The notes: generated by a model not told the origin, from the sequence alone. Shown: positions 1-10,271, numbered from the stretch's first letter. The stretch: 64,000 bases of DNA from Thermococcus sp. SY098 (GCF_035621495.1 NZ_CP141821.1:304760-368759); one strand, 5' to 3'. A program made the numbers and translations.

Positions 1-677
<677 letters not shown>

Positions 678-726
678 TTGTTTAATTATTTTGTTGTGTT
701 TTTTAATCGTATAAAAAGCTCGGCGT

Positions 727-813
727 TGGCGCCGGGGCGGGGATTTGAACCCCGGCGGGCGAACGCCCAGTGGATCTCGAGTCCACCGCCTTCCCTGGCT
801 AGGCTACCCCGGC
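727..813 (-). tRNA. tRNA-Ser (anticodon CGA)
   Basis: The 87-nt gene folds as a class II tRNA. The acceptor strands are GCCGGGG and CCCCGGC, the anticodon loop holds CGA, there is a long GC-rich variable arm, and the T arm contains GGTTCAAATCC. The discriminator is G and the 3' CCA is encoded (bases 729-727). A TATA element (TTTATAAAAA on the minus strand, bases 836-845) sits about 25 bases before the expected transcription start. It reads UCG codons. No intron is seen. Confidence 0.96.
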
Positions 814-961
814 ACCATAAGAGTGTTACACCAGATTTTTATAAACCTTATTGGCAAAAACTTTATTAACATTTTATTACTAAAATATTTTCGAGCTCCA
901 ATCAAAGAGAAGGTTTAAATGCAATTGAGAACATAGATAAAATTGTAAGGAGGTGACAGAA

Positions 962-2140
962 GTGGTTGGAATTCTTGTAGAAGAAGTTATGACAGACAAA
1001 TTTGCAAAAATTGATGTGAATGCACCACTTTCTGAAGCAATTGGAATCTTTGAAAAAGAAGATCCAGATTTAATTCTTGTGTTTGATAGGAGCACATATA
1101 AGGGTGTTGTCACTCAGGATTTAATAATTAAATCCCACCTTAAGTGGGACCCAACTAAGGCAAAAGTAAAGGATGTTTACAAACCTGCTCCTGTTATCAA
1201 GCCCCGTGATGATCTCAGCCATGCTGCAAAGCTCATGATTGAGACTGATTTGAGATCACTGCCTGTTGGGGAAGATAAAACAAACATTTTTGGTGTAATT
1301 AGTGATCTGGCTATTTTAGATAGGGTAATCAAGGAGGAATTTGGAAAGAGAAAAGTTAAGGAATTCATGACAACAGACGTTATTACCCTTAAACCGGATG
1401 ATACAGTGGCAAAGGCACTTGCAACAATGAGAGACCATGCAATTTCAAGAATTCCAATTGTAAACGAAGAAGGCAAGCTTGAAGGTCTTGTAACTTTGCA
1501 TGACTTAATAATCCGTTTCATAAAACCAAGATTCAAGGCACAATATGGGGAGCTTGTGGGTGAAAAGATACCCCCCTTCTCAACCCAGCTGAGAGAAGTC
1601 ATGATCAGAGGAGTTATAACAATACTTCCAGATGCGACAATAAGGGAAGCAGTTGCCACCATGATTGACAACCGCATTGACGGTTTAGTTGTTGTTAATG
1701 AAGAAAACAAGGTCGTTGGTATCTTAACAGTTAAAGACCTCCTGCTCCCGATCTCCAGAATGGTAGAGAAAGAAGCCAAGTTCTACCTTCAGCTCGGAGG
1801 AGATGCGCACATACTGAGCGACTTCACCAGAGAGAGGATCATAAGCGACATAAAGAAATTCGTCGATGGATACGCTGATGTTCTTGGTGATGAAGGAATA
1901 ATTTACCTGTACATCAGAAGGTTCAATGAGAAGTTCAGGGGAGTACATCTGTATCAAGCCAGGATGAGGGTTGTAACAGATAGAGGGGTTTTTGTGGCAA
2001 CAGGTGAAACGTGGGGAGCTATTCAAGCAGTTCATGATGCACTCAGAGCCATTGAACGACAGATTCTTCAAAAAGTAGAGCTTCAGAGGGACTTGAGATA
2101 TGCAAAGAGATTCCTCGATAAGCTTGAACTCTGGCGCTGA
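962..2140 (+). CDS. Four-CBS-domain protein with C-terminal HPF/RaiA-like domain
   Basis: Two Bateman modules fill most of the protein: CBS repeats lie near residues 5-55, 62-115, 128-182 and 203-258, each ending in a G(V/L)(V/I)T-x-x-D type motif. CBS pairs usually bind adenine nucleotides. Residues about 283-375 look like a ribosome hibernation promoting factor fold: a helix, strands ending at RMRVVTDRGVFVATGE, then a helix (AIQAVHDALRAIERQI) of the kind found in HPF/RaiA. GTG at 962 is preferred because AAGGAGGTGA (947-956) is ideally spaced from it; a GTG at 953 lies inside that ribosome binding site. A TATA-like GGTTTAAATG lies near 911. Nucleotide-gated ribosome binding is an inference. 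Confidence 0.85.
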   Translation: MVGILVEEVMTDKFAKIDVNAPLSEAIGIFEKEDPDLILVFDRSTYKGVVTQDLIIKSHLKWDPTKAKVKDVYKPAPVIKPRDDLSHAAKLMIETDLRSLPVGEDKTNIFGVISDLAILDRVIKEEFGKRKVKEFMTTDVITLKPDDTVAKALATMRDHAISRIPIVNEEGKLEGLVTLHDLIIRFIKPRFKAQYGELVGEKIPPFSTQLREVMIRGVITILPDATIREAVATMIDNRIDGLVVVNEENKVVGILTVKDLLLPISRMVEKEAKFYLQLGGDAHILSDFTRERIISDIKKFVDGYADVLGDEGIIYLYIRRFNEKFRGVHLYQARMRVVTDRGVFVATGETWGAIQAVHDALRAIERQILQKVELQRDLRYAKRFLDKLELWR

Positions 2141-2141
2141 T

Positions 2142-3248
2142 TCAGAACTTTGAAAACTCTCTTTCAATAAGTTTTCTCTCTTTTTCTTCCAGCGCATCCA
2201 GTTTCACGACAAGAATTAATGTCCCATTTTTAGAGATAACATGATCTTTAAGGCTCAGTAAAAACTTGAAAGCCGCCTTAAATCCGTTTTCAAGCATGAG
2301 ATATTCAAAAGCGTCAACGTAGACTACGTTATACCCTTGCTTTAATCCTTTTGCAACAAGGTCCACAAGGATATCTATTTTTGTCGGGGAAATGGCAAAA
2401 ATTCTTGGGTCGTCCTCGATGTTTCCTTCTCTAACTCGTGTTATCCAATATATAATTGAGTCGTTTCCTAACTGAAATGTCCGTGGATCCTTTCTTGTAA
2501 TTATAATAACGTTATTCTCAAGAAATAGTGTGGGAAACATATACTCGACCTCTTTGCTGTCGGTGAACAAGTAAATTTCTTTCGGAAGTATTTTCTCTCT
2601 TTTTCTCTGAGGTGGCATTATTGGATAAAAAGCAAATTTAACCGCACCAATCGCGGAAATTACTCTAAAAACACCTGCTAAAAGAAATGCCACATTGACG
2701 AATCCTGCCATTTCTCTTATGAGAGGATACATTAAATTAAGTGCACCAAGTAGTATTAACCCCCATGGAAAAAGTTCTTCGATTGTCTTCTTCCTAACAA
2801 TATACCTTCTGAGCATAATACCAAGATACATCAAAGATACTCCAAATGCAAGGGATGAAGGAAGGACCCTTATAGCAAAAGGCAACCCATCAAAAAAAGG
2901 AGTTGCTGCAAAGAACAACCATAGATAGACGAGGGATACATATACTCCCATGCCGATTACGTGTCTAATCTCTGCCCGTTTGTTTTTGAGGTGTATTACA
3001 CCCCACATTATGAGCAGTGATATCAGAAAATTTGGAATCATGCCAGCTATCTCATACACTTCTTCTTTTATCTGTATCCCAAGTGGATCTAATATATAGC
3101 TTTCAATATCCAAAGCATTTATAAAAAATGCAAACATGAGTAGTGCCCAACCTTTTTCTCTTGTCTTGATGAACCTATATGTGACAACCAAGAAGAGTAT
3201 CCATCGGGATATAAAATTGAGAATCCCGATTATGGAAGCTGTTTCCAA
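2142..3248 (-). CDS. DUF835-family membrane protein
   Basis: A 368-residue protein. The first ~215 residues are about six or seven hydrophobic helices. A charged soluble C-terminal part follows (about 225-366: FTDSKEVEYMF, VIIITRKDPRTF, NVVYVDAFEYLM, LILVVKLDALEEKE), matching DUF835, a domain common in Thermococcales with a RecA-like look but unknown role. The start is TTG at 3248 with GGTGAGGAG just upstream. It follows glmU by 6 bases, so the two are probably cotranscribed. The 3' end converges on the CBS gene with a 1-base gap. Function unknown. Confidence 0.85.
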   Translation of the reverse strand: METASIIGILNFISRWILFLVVTYRFIKTREKGWALLMFAFFINALDIESYILDPLGIQIKEEVYEIAGMIPNFLISLLIMWGVIHLKNKRAEIRHVIGMGVYVSLVYLWLFFAATPFFDGLPFAIRVLPSSLAFGVSLMYLGIMLRRYIVRKKTIEELFPWGLILLGALNLMYPLIREMAGFVNVAFLLAGVFRVISAIGAVKFAFYPIMPPQRKREKILPKEIYLFTDSKEVEYMFPTLFLENNVIIITRKDPRTFQLGNDSIIYWITRVREGNIEDDPRIFAISPTKIDILVDLVAKGLKQGYNVVYVDAFEYLMLENGFKAAFKFLLSLKDHVISKNGTLILVVKLDALEEKERKLIEREFSKF

Positions 3249-3254
3249 AACTCC

Positions 3255-4508
3255 TCACCTTTCATGTATTTCCTTTTGCTGCTTAACAATAACCAAGCTG
3301 TTTGAAGGGATATTTTTATCAACTATCACCCCAGGCCCAACAAATGAATTACTACCAATCTTTCTTCCGGGGTATATTGAAACGTTTATTCCGACTTTGA
3401 CGTTGTGTCCGATAATCGCCCCCAATTTTCTCCTTTCGCTGTCTTCAAGTTTGCCCTTCACTTCGACTTTTATCGTTTTATTATCGTGCCTTAGATTAGC
3501 TGTTATGGTTCCAGCCCCTAAGTTTGTGTTCTCCCCAATGATTGAGTCACCCACGTAGTTTAAATGGGGAGCATTGCTGTGGTCCATTATTATTGAGTTT
3601 TTAATCTCAACTGCATTTCCAATGTGACAATGGTTACCGATGCTTGTATATGGTCTTATGAAGCAGTTGGGACCAATTTTACAGTTCTTTCCAATTTTTA
3701 CCGGACCAACGATATATGCACCGCTTTTAACAACTGTTCCTTCTCCAATCTCAACTGGTGGTATTATCGTTGCTCCCTCCTCCACGATTCCTCTGATCTC
3801 ATGCTTTAAGTGATTCTTGAGGATGTACTCGTTCAAATTGAGCAAATCCCAAGGTCTTCCGATGTCGTTCCAATAACCATCGTAAACTGCATATGCAACT
3901 TTTCTGCCCGCTTTTATCATGAGATTAATCGTGTCTGTTATTTCATACTCACCGCGCTTGCTTAGTGGAGTTTTTTCAATGAATTCAAAGACATCCGGCT
4001 TGAACAAATAGATCCCCAGATTCGCATATCCCCCTATGTTTCCCGGCTTTTCTTTGATTTCTTTGACATACTCCCCTTCGACTTCGATCTTTCCAAAATG
4101 GCTCAAATCTTCAAACTCCTTAACTAAAAGGGCAGCATCAGCTTTTCTAAATGCATGAAGAAGAGCTTTCACGGCTTCTCTCTCAAAGTATATATCCCCG
4201 TTTACTGCCAAAAAGGATTCACCCTCAATGTATTCCTTTGCAGAGTATATCGCCCTTGCAGTACCTTCACCCTCAGTCTGCTCCACGTAAGTGATTGGTT
4301 TACCATTATATTCATCCCCTAAAAACTCAATCAGCTTCTCTTTCTGGTATCTGACGATGATTATGAACTCATCAACGAAAGGATACAGATTATCGAGAAC
4401 GTACTCTATAATCGCTTTATTTGCAACTTTCAGCAGGACTTTAGGTCTGTCATCGGTTAAGGGCTTTAGTCTTTCTCCCTTTCCAGCTGCAAGTATCACA
4501 CCTTTCAA
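3255..4508 (-). CDS. glmU: Bifunctional sugar-1-phosphate nucleotidylyltransferase/acetyltransferase (GlmU-like)
   Basis: The N-terminal ~230 residues are a nucleotidyltransferase: LAAGKGERLKPLTDDRPK at the start (phosphate-binding loop and catalytic Lys) and VNGDIYF for the metal Asp. The rest is a left-handed beta-helix of hexapeptide repeats (IGEGTVVKSGAYIVGPVKIG onward) ending in a short charged tail. Archaeal enzymes of this layout make UDP-GlcNAc or a related sugar nucleotide for glycans; exact substrate is inferred. The start is TTG at 4508 overlapping the uppP stop (TTGA), with a GGGGGTG ribosome binding site, so translation is probably coupled. Confidence 0.87.
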   Translation of the reverse strand: MKGVILAAGKGERLKPLTDDRPKVLLKVANKAIIEYVLDNLYPFVDEFIIIVRYQKEKLIEFLGDEYNGKPITYVEQTEGEGTARAIYSAKEYIEGESFLAVNGDIYFEREAVKALLHAFRKADAALLVKEFEDLSHFGKIEVEGEYVKEIKEKPGNIGGYANLGIYLFKPDVFEFIEKTPLSKRGEYEITDTINLMIKAGRKVAYAVYDGYWNDIGRPWDLLNLNEYILKNHLKHEIRGIVEEGATIIPPVEIGEGTVVKSGAYIVGPVKIGKNCKIGPNCFIRPYTSIGNHCHIGNAVEIKNSIIMDHSNAPHLNYVGDSIIGENTNLGAGTITANLRHDNKTIKVEVKGKLEDSERRKLGAIIGHNVKVGINVSIYPGRKIGSNSFVGPGVIVDKNIPSNSLVIVKQQKEIHER

Positions 4509-5317
4509 ATTAACACCCCCATTATCGAGACAACCACTGCTATGCTACCAAATACTATACAGAACTTGGAGAAATTTAACCTTTCTGCCAGTGCGAGCAT
4601 TCCCTCAAGTGTCAGCAGGCTTACAATAAACGCACTAAGCACGGCAACTAAGGACACTGTAATGGGCTCACTTACAGCTTGAAGCTCCAAGAATAGGGCA
4701 CCAAAGATCGCCGGAACTGCCATCAAGAAGCTAAGTCTCACAGCTTTTTTCTGATCAACCCCAAGCAAAAGCAACGCTCCAATAGTCATTCCTGAACGTG
4801 AAATTCCTGGCAAAACAGCGACACCCTGGGCAATACCTGCAACCATAGCTTCCACAATTGTGACTTCTTCTTTCCTCTTCTTTGGAGCTATCTGCCCAAA
4901 TTCGTCTTTGGGTTTTTCCCTGCTCTTAGCCAGGATGACTCCAGTTAATATCAAGGCAAAGCCTACTATCCCATTCACAGCCTCAGCATTTAGTGATGTG
5001 ACAATTGTCTTGAATGCCCTGTAAAGTGGAAGCCCAATAACTGCGGTGAAAAGTGTTGAATAAAAAAGAAACGTCTCCTCCTCGCCCCATCTCAATGTCA
5101 CAAGATTCATCAGAATTCTTCCCAGTTCATACCTGAATTTAAACAGTACTGCAAAGAGGGTTCCAAAATGAAGGAGCAGAGCATAGGAGTAAGCTTTTTC
5201 AGGAGAAATCCCAAAAAAGTTCATCATCGCCAGCATGACCTGCCCTGAGCTGCTTATCGGCAACCATTCGGTAAATCCCTGCAATATACCCATTATAATC
5301 GCTTCGATGTAATCCAT
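4505..5317 (-). CDS. uppP: Polyprenyl-diphosphatase, UppP/BacA family
   Basis: Integral membrane phosphatase of 270 residues with the two family signatures: GFTEWLPISSSGQ near the N terminus and PGISRSGMTIGALLLLG near residue 170, plus about seven hydrophobic helices. In bacteria the enzyme recycles undecaprenyl diphosphate. Archaea lack murein, so here the likely substrate is a dolichyl-type diphosphate used in N-glycosylation (inference). It is first in an operon with glmU and DUF835. The start ATG at 5317 is preceded by GTGAT. It diverges from the MBL gene at 5414. Confidence 0.9.
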   Translation of the reverse strand: MDYIEAIIMGILQGFTEWLPISSSGQVMLAMMNFFGISPEKAYSYALLLHFGTLFAVLFKFRYELGRILMNLVTLRWGEEETFLFYSTLFTAVIGLPLYRAFKTIVTSLNAEAVNGIVGFALILTGVILAKSREKPKDEFGQIAPKKRKEEVTIVEAMVAGIAQGVAVLPGISRSGMTIGALLLLGVDQKKAVRLSFLMAVPAIFGALFLELQAVSEPITVSLVAVLSAFIVSLLTLEGMLALAERLNFSKFCIVFGSIAVVVSIMGVLI

Positions 5318-5413
5318 GACAGATCACTGCTTGAGTATTTGGACACTTGGAAACATAAACTTTTCGAGAAAAAGGCTTTATACTATTCGGCTAATCTAAT
5401 TTTGGTGGTAGAG

Positions 5414-6235
5414 ATGAGAATTACAATCCTCTTTGAAAACCACAGTGGATTTAAGAAAGGTCTTTTTGGAGGACATGGCTTTTCGGCTTTGGTAGAGCAC
5501 AGAGGGTATAAAATATTAGTTGACACGGGAGTTGATGGTGAAATTTTGTTGAGAAACATGAACGCCTTGGGGATCAAGCCTGCAGATATCAATTATCTCT
5601 TCTTAACTCATGGGCATTATGACCACACAGAAGGCTTAAAAGCCCTTCTTGAAGCGAGAAGAGGGACGAAGCTGATAATCATCGCTCACCCAGACATCTT
5701 TGCTAAAAGAGTTGCATTAAAGCCGCATTTGAGAGATATAAGTCTGCCGTTTAAGAGAGAAGAGCTTGAAGAGTTGGGAGCAGAGTTCATATTGACCAGA
5801 AGTCCCATCCAGATTGTTGAGGGCATCTATTCAAGCGGAGAAATTGAGAGGGATACATGGGACAGGCCCGTTGGATACAGAATTGAGAGCGGAAAGCTCA
5901 TGAAAGATGATGTAAAGGATGACATAGCTCTAATTCTTGACTTAGGTGATAGTGTGGCAGTAATAACTGGCTGTGGACACAGCGGAGTAATTAACATAGC
6001 CATGCATGCTCAAAAACTTATGAACAAGCCAATCAGAGCTCTCATCGGCGGATTTCACTTAATTGGTTCAAAGCCTGAGCTCTTAAAAGAGACTGTTGAG
6101 AAATTAAAGGAGCTAAAAGTTGAGAAGCTTTATGCTGGCCACTGCACGGGATTTGAAGCAATGGGATTTTTCATGATTGAATTTAGAAGAGCCTTTGAGC
6201 CTCTTTACGTAGGCAAGGTTATTAAGCTGGGATAA
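5414..6235 (+). CDS. MBL-fold metallohydrolase (dihydropterin/RFA-P synthase-like family)
   Basis: A 273-residue metallo-beta-lactamase-fold protein. Zinc ligands are in [19 protein letters not shown] and YAGHCTG. This arrangement is the family that includes MJ0301 and is commonly labelled 7,8-dihydropterin-6-yl-methyl-4-(beta-D-ribofuranosyl)aminobenzene phosphate synthase; that specific activity is not proven by the sequence. ATG 5414 is chosen because the family begins [11 protein letters not shown] and GGTGGTAG lies just upstream. The frame remains open to 5339 but that part would overlap the TATA box (GCTTTATACT, near 5375). Confidence 0.82.
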   Translation: MRITILFENHSGFKKGLFGGHGFSALVEHRGYKILVDTGVDGEILLRNMNALGIKPADINYLFLTHGHYDHTEGLKALLEARRGTKLIIIAHPDIFAKRVALKPHLRDISLPFKREELEELGAEFILTRSPIQIVEGIYSSGEIERDTWDRPVGYRIESGKLMKDDVKDDIALILDLGDSVAVITGCGHSGVINIAMHAQKLMNKPIRALIGGFHLIGSKPELLKETVEKLKELKVEKLYAGHCTGFEAMGFFMIEFRRAFEPLYVGKVIKLG

Positions 6236-6281
6236 ATTATCCATAAAATCCTTTTTAAGGCAACTTTTTCTCCTTTTAACC

Positions 6282-7346
6282 ATGTATGAACTGACAGAGG
6301 ACTACAAACTTAGAAAAATCACAAAATTTGAGCTGGATATGGTTGATGAGCGAGATGATTTGCTGATCATTCCTCCCTCCTCTAAAGCCGGCCCGTGTGG
6401 AAATGACTGTGTATTCTGTTATCTCACTCAAAATCCTCCCCAGATGATTTATCGAGTTGCCAAGCATGACACTCTAAATGATCCCCAGCTGGAGAAGAGG
6501 ATTGCCTACGCAAGAGAGCATTACGATTTGTGGATTCGCGTTACAGATACATCAGCAAATGTTCGATTTGATGAAAAGCGTATAGAATCATTATACAAGG
6601 CTGGCTTGGATGAGATTCAGATCTCTCTTCACACCACTAAAAAGGATGTCAGGATAAAGCTCATGCACAACAGAAATGCTGGGAAAGTTGTTGATTTGAT
6701 CCCGAAAATTGTGGAGCATTTTAGAATGATTGCTGATATAATTCTTACTCCTGGATACAACGTCAGTGATATTGGGGAAATTTTAGAGGACTTGGACAGT
6801 TTTGGAGTTCATGAAGTTAGACTTTTTCCGATTGGAGTTACGAGGTTTTCAAAAACAAGGGCATTGACAAGAGAGGAGCTTTTATTTGTGAAGAATGTTG
6901 CGTTGGAGAAGCAAAAAGACCTGGATATTGAAATAGTGATTCCTCCGATATTCCAAGCCCTTTTGGGGGAGTTCACAACCGGCTTGGAGCCCTTTGACAT
7001 TGAAATGAATATTCCAACGTATATCCTAACGGGTGAGCTTGCATATCCGGAGATGAAGCGCCTATTCCCAAAGCTCAACGTTGTCATGGTTAAGAATGAA
7101 GTATTTGGTGGAAATATTGGCACGGCTGGACTTTTGACGGGATACGATGTATTGAGGGCTGTTAAACAACTGCCGGAGGTTGATTTAGGCATCCTCCTTC
7201 TCCCGGAGGTCATGTTTCATGGTGATATAACTTTAGACGGCTGGAAGAGGGAAGAGCTCTTTAACAGAATCCTGATTGAAAAAGGTTATATCGTTGAGAC
7301 TGCGCTTGAGCCTCAGGAGATCCCAAAGATTTTGGGGAGATTCTAA
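6282..7346 (+). CDS. Radical SAM protein with DUF512-like C-terminal part
   Basis: A 354-residue protein. The iron-sulfur cluster motif is CGNDCVFC (Cys-x3-Cys-x2-Cys) at residues about 39-46, followed by a partial TIM barrel ([26 protein letters not shown]). The second half ([33 protein letters not shown]) matches the DUF512 pattern found fused to radical SAM domains. Substrate unknown. The ATG lies about 28 bases after a TATA-like CCTTTTTAAGG and has no clear ribosome binding site, so the message is probably leaderless. Confidence 0.85.
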   Translation: MYELTEDYKLRKITKFELDMVDERDDLLIIPPSSKAGPCGNDCVFCYLTQNPPQMIYRVAKHDTLNDPQLEKRIAYAREHYDLWIRVTDTSANVRFDEKRIESLYKAGLDEIQISLHTTKKDVRIKLMHNRNAGKVVDLIPKIVEHFRMIADIILTPGYNVSDIGEILEDLDSFGVHEVRLFPIGVTRFSKTRALTREELLFVKNVALEKQKDLDIEIVIPPIFQALLGEFTTGLEPFDIEMNIPTYILTGELAYPEMKRLFPKLNVVMVKNEVFGGNIGTAGLLTGYDVLRAVKQLPEVDLGILLLPEVMFHGDITLDGWKREELFNRILIEKGYIVETALEPQEIPKILGRF

Positions 7347-7413
7347 CTCCAAAGCTTTAAAAACCCAATTGTAAAACCTAAGAAGGGCGAGACAAAAGGA
7401 AGAGGTGAGAGAG

Positions 7414-8466
7414 ATGAAAAACCCATTTGAAAAAATGCCAACCATTCTTTTAGCTGATGAGCTTATTGATAAAGCCTTTAGGAGAGCTGAAAAGGCAGCT
7501 TCATCATTCACCCCGCGAGGGAATAAAATAAGCAAAGCGAGACAGAGGGAAGAGCTTAGAATAAGAACGGTTTCAAATGTCATTAGGGATAATCTGAGGA
7601 AAATCCTTGACAGAACGCCTGGTGTCTCAACTCTGCCTCCGTTCTATCAGGAGTTAGTCGATACACTCGTTGATAGGGAGATGTTTCACAAGGCTTTAGC
7701 CTCTGTGAATTGGGCGATAAAGACAATAAGAACGCTTGAAGAGAGATATGTGGAAAAGATTAGATACTCAAGAGACCCAAATGAGATTGCTCAGCTTAGA
7801 AGGCAGTTTTACGGAAGGGTTGCAAGCGTCATTAAAGATATAGCAGATAACTTAGAGTATCTCAACAAGGCGAGAGATGTTTTGAAAGATTTGCCAGTTA
7901 TTGACCTCAGCCTGCCAACCATTGTTATAGCCGGACATCCAAATGTTGGAAAGTCAACTCTTCTCAGGCAGCTCACAAATGCGAAGCCAGAAGTTGCAAG
8001 TTATCCCTTCACAACCAAGGGGATTAACGTTGGGCAGTTTGAGGAGCACTGGCTCAAGTATCAGGTTATAGACACTCCCGGTTTGCTTGACAGACCTCTG
8101 AGTGAGCGCAATGAAATAGAAAGACAGGCAATTTTAGCACTAAAGCACCTTGGAAAAGTGATAATTTACATCTTTGACCCATCAGAGTATTGTGGATTCC
8201 CAGTTGAGGAGCAGATGCATCTCTTCGAGGAGATTTACGGGGAGTTCAAAGAGTTCCCATTCATAGTCGTTTTGAACAAAGTTGATGTGGCTGATGAAGA
8301 AAAGATAAGGAAAGCAGAAGAGTTCTTGAGAGCGAAAGGGATAGAGCCCGTAAGAATTGTGGCTAAAGATGGGCTTGGAGTCGACGAAGTTAAAAAGAAA
8401 ATACTGGAAATCCTAAAACCAGAGCTGGAGAGAGCAATTCACTCCTCCAAAGATGTTCCGCAGTAA
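7414..8466 (+). CDS. NOG1-type GTPase, ribosome biogenesis
   Basis: A 350-residue GTPase. The N-terminal ~150 residues are the helical NOG1 domain (FEKMPTILLADELIDKAFRRA). The G domain follows with G1 GHPNVGKST, G2 YPFTTKGINVG, G3 DTPGLLDRP and G4 NKVD. NOG1 proteins act in large-subunit assembly. The archaeal form lacks the long eukaryotic C-terminal extension, and this length fits. ATG 7414 is preferred over GTG 7405 because GAGGTGA at 7402-7408 is correctly spaced for 7414. The last 28 bases overlap an antisense zinc-ribbon remnant. Confidence 0.92.
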   Translation: MKNPFEKMPTILLADELIDKAFRRAEKAASSFTPRGNKISKARQREELRIRTVSNVIRDNLRKILDRTPGVSTLPPFYQELVDTLVDREMFHKALASVNWAIKTIRTLEERYVEKIRYSRDPNEIAQLRRQFYGRVASVIKDIADNLEYLNKARDVLKDLPVIDLSLPTIVIAGHPNVGKSTLLRQLTNAKPEVASYPFTTKGINVGQFEEHWLKYQVIDTPGLLDRPLSERNEIERQAILALKHLGKVIIYIFDPSEYCGFPVEEQMHLFEEIYGEFKEFPFIVVLNKVDVADEEKIRKAEEFLRAKGIEPVRIVAKDGLGVDEVKKKILEILKPELERAIHSSKDVPQ

Positions 8467-8556
8467 GGACAAAATTCCAAGTAAACTGGCTTCATAGCAT
8501 TGCATTTTTCACATCTCTCTCAGTTTCGCTCCACAGTTCGGACAAAAAATAATCAT
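8439..8556 (-). pseudogene. Frameshifted zinc-ribbon protein remnant
   Basis: From ATG 8556 the minus strand reads MIIFCPNCGAKLREM and stops at TGA. Shifting one base at that point continues as CEKCNAMKPVYLEFCPYCG followed by TSLEE and a stop at 8439. Together the pieces give a small double zinc ribbon with four Cys-x2-Cys knuckles. The break lies near bases 8510-8516. It is either a one-base indel in a dead or sequencing-error gene, or two unrelated fragments. The surrounding 8467-8738 gap holds nothing else I can support. Confidence 0.5.
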
Positions 8557-8738
8557 CTGTGGTATAAATACAGCACCATAAAAGGAGGAACAAGGCAAAG
8601 GCACTCGCTAAAATCTTTTCAATTTTGCTATTCTCTACAAATCTTACCGGCTAAACATAAGCTCACAATATGTTAAGCAGTTCACAATTATTATGCAAAA
8701 ACTGTCAGCAAAATTAAAATTATAGAAAAGGCTCAAAA

Positions 8739-9134
8739 TCAGGCGGTCTTTTCTTCTTTTATCAAAACAGCGTTAATGACACCGTCTTGCCCCGGTCTTG
8801 AGGTGACGATTGCCTTTCCAATCTCAGTCTGAATGATTGCGCCCTTTGTGATGATGTTTCTTCTAACGTACTGCCTGTTTGCTGGGTTCTCGACGACACC
8901 GAGTATCTTTACCTTTTTGCCCTTTCCTCCATCAAAGACGTTTGCATAGAGTGCCTGGACAAGTCTTACCTTTCTGTTTCCGCCAAATGTTCTGATGATC
9001 TTTCTCTCCTCTCTGTATTCAGCAACTCTGGTGAAAGCTGGCTCCCTTCCAAGCTCCCTCTTTCTCTTCTTTCTTGCGAGGACAATTCTTCCACCTGAAG
9101 GCTTTTTGAGTGATCTTCCTTGCCAAATTGCCAT
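8739..9134 (-). CDS. rps8e: 30S ribosomal protein S8e
   Basis: 131 residues, small-subunit protein present in archaea and eukaryotes. The N terminus [18 protein letters not shown] and the basic stretch [11 protein letters not shown] are characteristic, and the fold continues through [31 protein letters not shown] and [16 protein letters not shown] 9134 is the start: GAGGTGAGAGAT lies just upstream, while the longer in-frame GTG at 9143 would fall in the ribosome binding site. Full length, no oddities. It stands alone on the minus strand with the membrane-protein pair divergent to it. Confidence 0.95.
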   Translation of the reverse strand: MAIWQGRSLKKPSGGRIVLARKKRKRELGREPAFTRVAEYREERKIIRTFGGNRKVRLVQALYANVFDGGKGKKVKILGVVENPANRQYVRRNIITKGAIIQTEIGKAIVTSRPGQDGVINAVLIKEEKTA

Positions 9135-9248
9135 ATCTCTCACCTCACGATGATCCTAATCCTAAGGGCATTTTAAGGAGTTTGTTTATAAGCTTTTTCC
9201 CAGAAAAATTTAAAACATTTCAATCAATTACTGATTAAGGTGGTAGTT

Positions 9249-10184
9249 GTGGGAGCTATAAATGCCTTTGCCAGAACTATAGAAACCATAACTAAAAATC
9301 CAAAACTCTTGCTCATACCTCTCGTTATCGCCCTCCTAATTGCACCAATCTCAGCTTATCTTCTAAAGGATTATACAACCTTGTTTACGGAGGAAATGCA
9401 GAAAAACTTTGAACAAAAGCAGGAGGGAAATGTCATAGTAGAAGAGCACGGCAGTGTAATCTCAAAAGAAAATATGGAGAAATTCATAAATTACATCAAA
9501 ATCCTGTCCCCCTTAGCAGTTCTTTCAGCATTGTTAAATGCAATTGGTCAATATGCGGTTGTAAAAGGGACCCTTACAGCAGAAAAAGGTGAGGAATATT
9601 CCCTGTTCCAGCTTCTCATTGATGGGATTAAAAATATGATTCAAGTATTTGTTGTCAATGTGATCATAGGACTAATTGTGCTTGTAATAATAATGATACC
9701 TCTCATTCTGATTATTATCCCTCTGGCAGCTGGAGCAATGACGGGATCTGAGAGTCTTCTCTTAGCAGCTCTCTTCCTTGTGATACTAATTGAGCTTCCA
9801 TTGGTTTTCTTCCTTGTTGGCTTAGGATCAATGGCTGTGCCGATTTACGTTATCAAAGGGTCAATAGGGGCAGCATTTGAATGCTTTAGTGTAGCCTTCA
9901 AAAACAAGCTTTCGACTTTAGCATTTGGGGTTTTGCTGTTGATTTCTGTGATTCTTATCATGATAGTGCCGGGCTCTTTCATGGGGCTTGTAGCATTGGG
10001 AGCATCGGGATTTGTAACACAGCTGCTCTTGAATTTAATTGAAGCGCCGTTTCAAGCCTTAACACAAGCCGTGATGTCCATTGGAGGTTTGATGCTTTAT
10101 CTTGAACTTACAAAGGAAGAAAAAGACCTCGAAGAAGAAATCTTGGAAGAGGTGCAGAGGGAGTTTAATGACTTTGGAGTCTGA
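9249..10184 (+). CDS. Polytopic membrane protein, first of a paralogous pair
   Basis: About 311 residues with roughly six strongly hydrophobic helices and a short charged loop after the first (residues ~40-75, EEMQKNFEQKQEG). It ends in an acidic tail (KEEKDLEEEILEEVQREF). It shares the N-terminal pattern GAI-(6)-IE-(3)-TKNP and the C-terminal LYLELTKE with the next gene, so the two arose by duplication. GTG 9249 is preferred because GGTGGT (9239-9244) precedes it exactly as in the paralogue. Function unknown; no transport motif recognised. Confidence 0.72.
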   Translation: MGAINAFARTIETITKNPKLLLIPLVIALLIAPISAYLLKDYTTLFTEEMQKNFEQKQEGNVIVEEHGSVISKENMEKFINYIKILSPLAVLSALLNAIGQYAVVKGTLTAEKGEEYSLFQLLIDGIKNMIQVFVVNVIIGLIVLVIIMIPLILIIIPLAAGAMTGSESLLLAALFLVILIELPLVFFLVGLGSMAVPIYVIKGSIGAAFECFSVAFKNKLSTLAFGVLLLISVILIMIVPGSFMGLVALGASGFVTQLLLNLIEAPFQALTQAVMSIGGLMLYLELTKEEKDLEEEILEEVQREFNDFGV

Positions 10185-10271
10185 AGTTTTCCACACTCAT
10201 TTTCATTCTTTTCTCCTCACATATAGTAACATTTTTAATCTATGGAGTTGCTTTTAATTATGGTGGTGCTT

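Noticed and set aside
1177..1779. 200-residue antisense frame inside the CBS gene
   Set aside because: Shadow of the CBS coding frame, with no start signal and no recognisable protein pattern.
6340..6372. C/D-like boxes TTGATGA ... CTGA inside the radical SAM gene
   Set aside because: C box lacks the purine, there is no C' box, and the stretch is ordinary coding sequence.
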